A stretch of 9,165 nucleotides of DNA, taken from positions 1 through 9,165 of the forward strand of contig CABVDJ010000043.1 of the NCBI GenBank assembly GCA_902497025.1, given 5' to 3'. Position numbers and translations under genes: made by a program. This DNA is from an uncultured Collinsella sp. Its GTDB lineage: Bacteria > Actinomycetota > Coriobacteriia > Coriobacteriales > Coriobacteriaceae. The notes under the pieces are model-generated. The model was not told where the DNA came from, did no database searches, and saw only the letters and a program-made list of their open reading frames with translations. Positions 5,976 to 9,165 of this stretch are shown here, one piece after another. The stretch's first letter is position 1, and each line of letters opens with the position of its first letter.

Positions 5976-8198
5976 ATGAATATGCTCAAAATCTCGAAGG
6001 CGATCTTTAGGTCGCTTCTCTCCTCCAGGTCGCTCTGTGTTGTCGTTGTTGCGTTGATGGTTCTTTGTGCTCTGCCCGTCTTCAGGAGCGCGGCTGGCAT
6101 CGACGGACGGGTCGAATACCTCGAGTCGGGAATAACCCGTGTTGAGCAGGAATTGTCAGCATCCTATGCGGATGCGCTTGTGAATGCGGGGGAGGACGGT
6201 GTCTATACCTCTTCATCAAGCATGCCCGCGCTTCTGTACCCTCTTGCCGCGGGACGTCTTATCTTGGCACCGCTCTCTCCCCTACTTCCGTTTCTGCAGA
6301 TATCGGATGGAGAGTACACCTATTATGACGGATCGAAGGAGTACTTGCTATGGGTCGCAACGGCCGTTGCCGTCTCGTTCCTTGCCGCGCGTCTTAACAA
6401 ACGTGAAAAGCTCATCATCCAGGCACCGATGGGCGAGCTGGGTAGACTTGTTGCATCGAGCGTATGGGCGAGTGTTTTTGCAATGCTTGCCGTCCTCGCC
6501 ATCAATCTTCCAGGGATAATCGCCGCGCTTGTGAAGAATGGCCCGGGCTCGCCGTTCTATCCGATAGGCTACATTCAATATGCGACTCCGGTTATCAAAC
6601 CGGCTTGGCTGGTGTTCGCGCAGACGGCCATCTTGCAATTCTTGGTGGCAGCGTTCATCTCGCTTGTCGTTCACCTTGCCGTGAAGATTGCCAATAACCC
6701 TACGCTTGGAATCGTGTTCGTATGTGCCCTGATGGGGGTGACGATGGTTCCCGGGTATTACGGAAGATCCATCGCTTTACGTGAGTTCGCCCTGTTGAAT
6801 CCCCTTACGTATGCGAACACTGAGTTGACCGTCGGCGCCTATAGCCCGTACCCGACAACGCAGATAGTGAATCTGCCTGGACTTTGCTTCGAGCGTGGCG
6901 CGATTGCCCTCGTATGCGCAATCGGGATCGAGGTGCTGGCAATTAGCCTGCTTTGCGTTGCTGGAAAGAGCGGCTGCGCGTGCCCGATATCCCCGATTTG
7001 TCTTGAGAGAGGTTCCTTCACTGCATCGAGAACGGCAACTCGTTCGAGCGCTTGTGCCTCCGCCGTTGCATACGTAAGAACGATGGGGAAACTGCTCCTG
7101 CGTTCTCCTACCCTCGCCGTATGCGCGATTGCAATGTCGACGACGATGCTGGCCCCGGCTCTGGTCGAGATGTTTCCTGACGCTGATAACGTTTCCGCTG
7201 TTCGGTATAGGGATGGGGAGCTCCGTTCAATAGATCGGTATCTAGAGCAGAACGCTGCGAATATGGACGTCGAGGGCAAAGCGGCCCTGGAAGACATGCG
7301 GGATGCTCTTTCGGGTTTCGTGTACGCGCCTATGCCTGCGGAGGGGTTTCGAAGCCTTGCGACGTACGAGCGCGCTCGAGGTGAGCTGGGCGCGGCAGAT
7401 GCGACTCTCCTGCAATCGATCGGAATCGAGCCGGAGACTCCTTCTCGTGCGGAGGCGCGCGCCCTTCTGCTTGAGTCGATCGCGAGCTTGCCGGACCCCA
7501 AGGTTTACGAGTTAAGTACGAAGATGCCCCCATTAATCCTCCTTTCGTATCTCCAGGCAGCGCTTCCCTCCTTATTTTTGCTGTTGCCCGTGGTTGTCAC
7601 ATCGCTCGCGTGCACCCACCTGCAGTGTCGTTCCCTTCTGGTTCTCCAGATCCCCGCAACAGCGCATGTGCGTTTTCTGACGGCTGTTGCGCTGGCTCTC
7701 CTGCTTGGCTTGGTGCTGCTTTTGGTGTCGATGGTTCCCGCTGTCGTTGTGTCCGTGATTAAGAACGGTGCGGGTGGATCGGAGTATCCCGTCGCTCTCA
7801 TTCGGGCGGGAGCTTCGACAACGTCCATGGTGGGGGAGGCGGTGTTGTGCAGTATTCCGTTGCTGGTCATGGCATACGGCGTGATTTCCGTCGTCGCTGC
7901 GTTGACAGCAGCGATTATCCGCAACCCCGTTGTCACCGGAATGGTTTGCGCGGTTCTCTTGGTGTTGGGTTCGTTGAGCGCTCATGTTGAAAGCGTGGGC
8001 ATGGGCGTCGCGCTGCTGGCTCCATTCGCCTCGTTTGATCCCGCTTCCCAGGTGGGGACGATTGGGTTCCTTGGGCGAGGGACGAACGCGATGCCTTTTG
8101 GAGAGGTCGTCGGCGCATCGGGCGCTCTGCTGGTGGTCTTGGGCGCCGTATCTCCGTTGATGGTGCGCCTGAGTGTTCCAAAGATCGAAAGGGGATGA
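5976..8198 (+). CDS. ABC transporter permease, internally duplicated (two fused ABC-2-like halves)
   Basis: This 740-residue integral membrane protein is built of two similar halves. Each has an N-terminal helix (about 20-38 and 379-397), a large polar extracytoplasmic loop, then a bundle of about five helices. The conserved core repeats at a constant offset of about 409 residues: LVKNGPGSPFYPIGYI (185-200) matches VIKNGAGGSEYPVALI (594-609), and ANNPTLGIV (239-247) matches IRNPVVTGM (648-656). One chain could thus supply both membrane halves of an ABC transporter. Large permeases of this kind accompany lactococcin 972-type genes and export or self-protection is the likely role; the substrate is unproven. 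Start: ATG 5976 with TAAGG six bases upstream is preferred over ATG 5910, which would overlap the intercistronic hairpin; ATG 5958 and 5982 are alternatives. The stop overlaps the ATPase gene region in an ATGA. Confidence 0.82.
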   Translation: MNMLKISKAIFRSLLSSRSLCVVVVALMVLCALPVFRSAAGIDGRVEYLESGITRVEQELSASYADALVNAGEDGVYTSSSSMPALLYPLAAGRLILAPLSPLLPFLQISDGEYTYYDGSKEYLLWVATAVAVSFLAARLNKREKLIIQAPMGELGRLVASSVWASVFAMLAVLAINLPGIIAALVKNGPGSPFYPIGYIQYATPVIKPAWLVFAQTAILQFLVAAFISLVVHLAVKIANNPTLGIVFVCALMGVTMVPGYYGRSIALREFALLNPLTYANTELTVGAYSPYPTTQIVNLPGLCFERGAIALVCAIGIEVLAISLLCVAGKSGCACPISPICLERGSFTASRTATRSSACASAVAYVRTMGKLLLRSPTLAVCAIAMSTTMLAPALVEMFPDADNVSAVRYRDGELRSIDRYLEQNAANMDVEGKAALEDMRDALSGFVYAPMPAEGFRSLATYERARGELGAADATLLQSIGIEPETPSRAEARALLLESIASLPDPKVYELSTKMPPLILLSYLQAALPSLFLLLPVVVTSLACTHLQCRSLLVLQIPATAHVRFLTAVALALLLGLVLLLVSMVPAVVVSVIKNGAGGSEYPVALIRAGASTTSMVGEAVLCSIPLLVMAYGVISVVAALTAAIIRNPVVTGMVCAVLLVLGSLSAHVESVGMGVALLAPFASFDPASQVGTIGFLGRGTNAMPFGEVVGASGALLVVLGAVSPLMVRLSVPKIERG

Positions 8199-8203
8199 TC
8201 TCG

Positions 8204-8944
8204 ATGATTGACCTTCAAACGCTGACGATCTCTTATGGAAAGAAGGTGCTCGTAGATTCGGTGAACGCTGAGTTTGCCCCGGGTACGGTCTACGGTCTCG
8301 TCGCTCCGAACGGGCATGGAAAGACGACGTTGCTGCGTGCGATGGCAGGTTTGCCGGGTCCTCGTGTGGACGGGAGCATCGTTCTGGATGAGGTGCAGGG
8401 TACGGGTGCGAGAGAGGTCCGTTCTATGATCTTCTATGCACCTGGTGAGGGGACGCTGCTGTATCCCGGATTGCGTGCGGAAGATCACCTCAAGATGGTT
8501 TGCGATATGTGGCCGCATGCTCGCGATATCGAAGAGATAGTGGAACAAACGCAGATAGGCGAGTTCGCGAAGATGAGGATCCGCACTCTGAGCCAGGGCA
8601 TGAAGCAGCAGCTTACCCTGGCGATTGCGTATGCGACGGGCGCGCGGTACCTTCTATTAGATGAGCCCATGAACGCGCTCGACCCCAGCAGGGTGGACTT
8701 GCATTCCGAGATTCTCAGGAAGCTGGCCGATTCCGGTACGTGCATCATCATGTCATCCCACATCTTGGATTCGGTCGATAGGCTGTGCGATGAGATTCTG
8801 TTTTTGAGGGATGGGAAGCTCATTAGAAGCATTCCGAAAGATGATGCTGCGCCGAAGTCTCCCGGATCCCATTTCGCAAAGCCTGCCGGACGCGCCGAGG
8901 GTGCGCTAAGCACGTATCGGCGACTCTACGAAAAAGGCGGGTAG
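8204..8944 (+). CDS. ABC transporter ATP-binding protein
   Basis: This 246-residue cytoplasmic ATPase powers the duplicated permease encoded immediately upstream. Seen in order: Walker A VAPNGHGKTTLL (34-41 for the core), a Q-loop region FYAPGEGTLLYPGL (77-90), the signature LSQGMKQQ (129-136), Walker B RYLLLDEP (148-155), D-loop NALD, and the H-loop His in IIMSSHILDS (H186). It is functional by motif but has two deviations: Ala replaces the first Gly of the P-loop, and Glu-Gly stands where the Q-loop Gln is expected. It belongs to the ABC-2 (CcmA-like) branch. AAAGGGG lies nine bases before ATG 8204. The ATG at 8195 overlaps the permease stop (ATGA) and would add three residues, but has no spacing to that site. 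One ATPase gene with a two-half permease implies an ATPase homodimer on one permease chain (inference). Confidence 0.9.
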   Translation: MIDLQTLTISYGKKVLVDSVNAEFAPGTVYGLVAPNGHGKTTLLRAMAGLPGPRVDGSIVLDEVQGTGAREVRSMIFYAPGEGTLLYPGLRAEDHLKMVCDMWPHARDIEEIVEQTQIGEFAKMRIRTLSQGMKQQLTLAIAYATGARYLLLDEPMNALDPSRVDLHSEILRKLADSGTCIIMSSHILDSVDRLCDEILFLRDGKLIRSIPKDDAAPKSPGSHFAKPAGRAEGALSTYRRLYEKGG

Positions 8945-8969
8945 AAATGCAAGTTAAAAATCTATGTGG

Positions 8970-8997
8970 TCGATATGCCGTTAAACCCGCATATCGA
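8970..8997 (+). repeat. hairpin between the ATPase gene and the next membrane gene
   Basis: TCGATATGC and GCATATCGA form a perfect 9-bp stem around a 10-base loop, starting 26 bases after the ATPase stop. No T-run follows, so it is not a classic terminator. It may be an mRNA-stability element, a factor-assisted terminator or an operator. Confidence 0.55.
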
Positions 8998-9046
8998 TAC
9001 CGTTCAGCCATTCGCCTCGCCCCCGTCGCACGTATCTTCATCCGGT

Positions 9047-9067
9047 CTGTTACTTTTAATCTAACAG
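9047..9067 (+). promoter_or_regulatory. inverted repeat over a possible -10 before the last gene
   Basis: CTGTTA and TAACAG are perfect 6-bp arms nine bases apart. TTTAAT in the centre could be a -10 element, but no good -35 is visible. The TGTTA/TAACA core also occurs, in the opposite arrangement, in the palindrome at 5461-5479. The same regulator could act at both sites, or the likeness may be chance in an AT-rich spacer. Confidence 0.3.
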
Positions 9068-9094
9068 TTCTTTGAGGAACGTAGGTGCTTCTGA

Positions 9095-9165
9095 ATGTAC
9101 TGTCGACTTCTTCTCAAACTAATCCTAAGAGACAAGGCCGTATGGATTTGTACGCTCGTTCTCGC
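9095..9165 (+). CDS. N-terminus of a further membrane protein, possibly a second transporter subunit (cut by window end)
   Basis: An ATG preceded by AGGTG at seven bases opens a frame to the window end (23 complete codons): MYCRLLLKLILRDKAVWICTLVL. A basic start followed by a hydrophobic run resembles the beginning of the permease at 5976 (LKISKAIFRSLLSSRSLCVVVVALMVL), so this may be another ABC permease of the same system. A TGA lies directly before the ATG in this frame, so it cannot extend upstream. The call rests on very few residues. Confidence 0.5.
   Translation, partial: MYCRLLLKLILRDKAVWICTLVL

Larger units (their letters stand above)
8947..9075 (+). other. very short open frame of doubtful coding value
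   Basis: An ATG two bases after the ATPase stop opens a 42-codon frame (MQVKNLCGRYAVKPAYRYRS...) with AGG nine bases upstream. The peptide is basic with no recognisable signal or double-glycine leader. It is read through the hairpin at 8970-8997 and a second palindrome. The spacing fits an operon gene, but the composition looks non-coding; more likely this is a regulatory spacer. Confidence 0.2.

Noticed and set aside
6839..7501. 220-codon minus-strand frame inside the permease gene
   Set aside because: Antisense to a protein with repeated conserved motifs; no family resemblance and no operon context.

Overview
The window is high-GC DNA with actinobacterial codon use. The citrate synthase, the small ACT-domain protein and the Cof-type HAD phosphatase look like chromosomal genes of a gut Coriobacteriia, most likely Collinsella or a close relative. 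That assignment is a recognition-based inference, since there is no 16S gene or other marker to fix it. An ordinary housekeeping stretch (about 814-3527, all minus strand) is bounded on the left by an IS110-type transposase remnant and on the right by an accessory region that starts with a broken integrase and runs off the window.

Left part. Positions 46-765 hold the 3' two-thirds of an IS110-family transposase whose N-terminal catalytic domain is missing. Forty-eight bases after its stop comes the 3' end of a Cof-type HAD-IIB phosphatase (1656-814, minus). A strong rho-independent terminator (1681-1720) separates it from citrate synthase (3162-1744, minus). Citrate synthase is probably co-transcribed with an upstream UPF0237-type ACT protein (3527-3240, minus).

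Middle. Positions 3528-3923 contain no gene. They hold the ACT promoter region with a palindrome, and then a cluster of nested inverted and direct repeats. Next come a tyrosine-recombinase catalytic domain without its N-terminus (4649-3924), a YozG-like XRE regulator (4901-4650) and a DUF2975-type four-helix membrane protein (5423-4911), all on the minus strand. The regulator and the integrase remnant share one reading frame and are separated only by a TAG codon.

Right part. Divergent from the DUF2975/XRE pair is a plus-strand operon. It encodes a 121-residue secreted precursor whose mature C-terminal part resembles lactococcin-972-type bacteriocins (5544-5909), a 740-residue ABC permease that is an internal tandem duplication (5976-8198), and its ATPase (8204-8944). 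After a hairpin, another membrane protein starts and is cut by the window end (9095-9165). A 9-bp hairpin lies between the precursor gene and the transporter genes. A perfect palindrome covers the proposed -10 of the divergent DUF2975 promoter.

Working model (inference): this is a small mobile-element cargo module. A secreted Cys-containing bacteriocin-like protein is paired with a dedicated export or self-protection ABC transporter, and the divergently transcribed DUF2975/XRE pair may regulate it. This is the most interesting part of the window.
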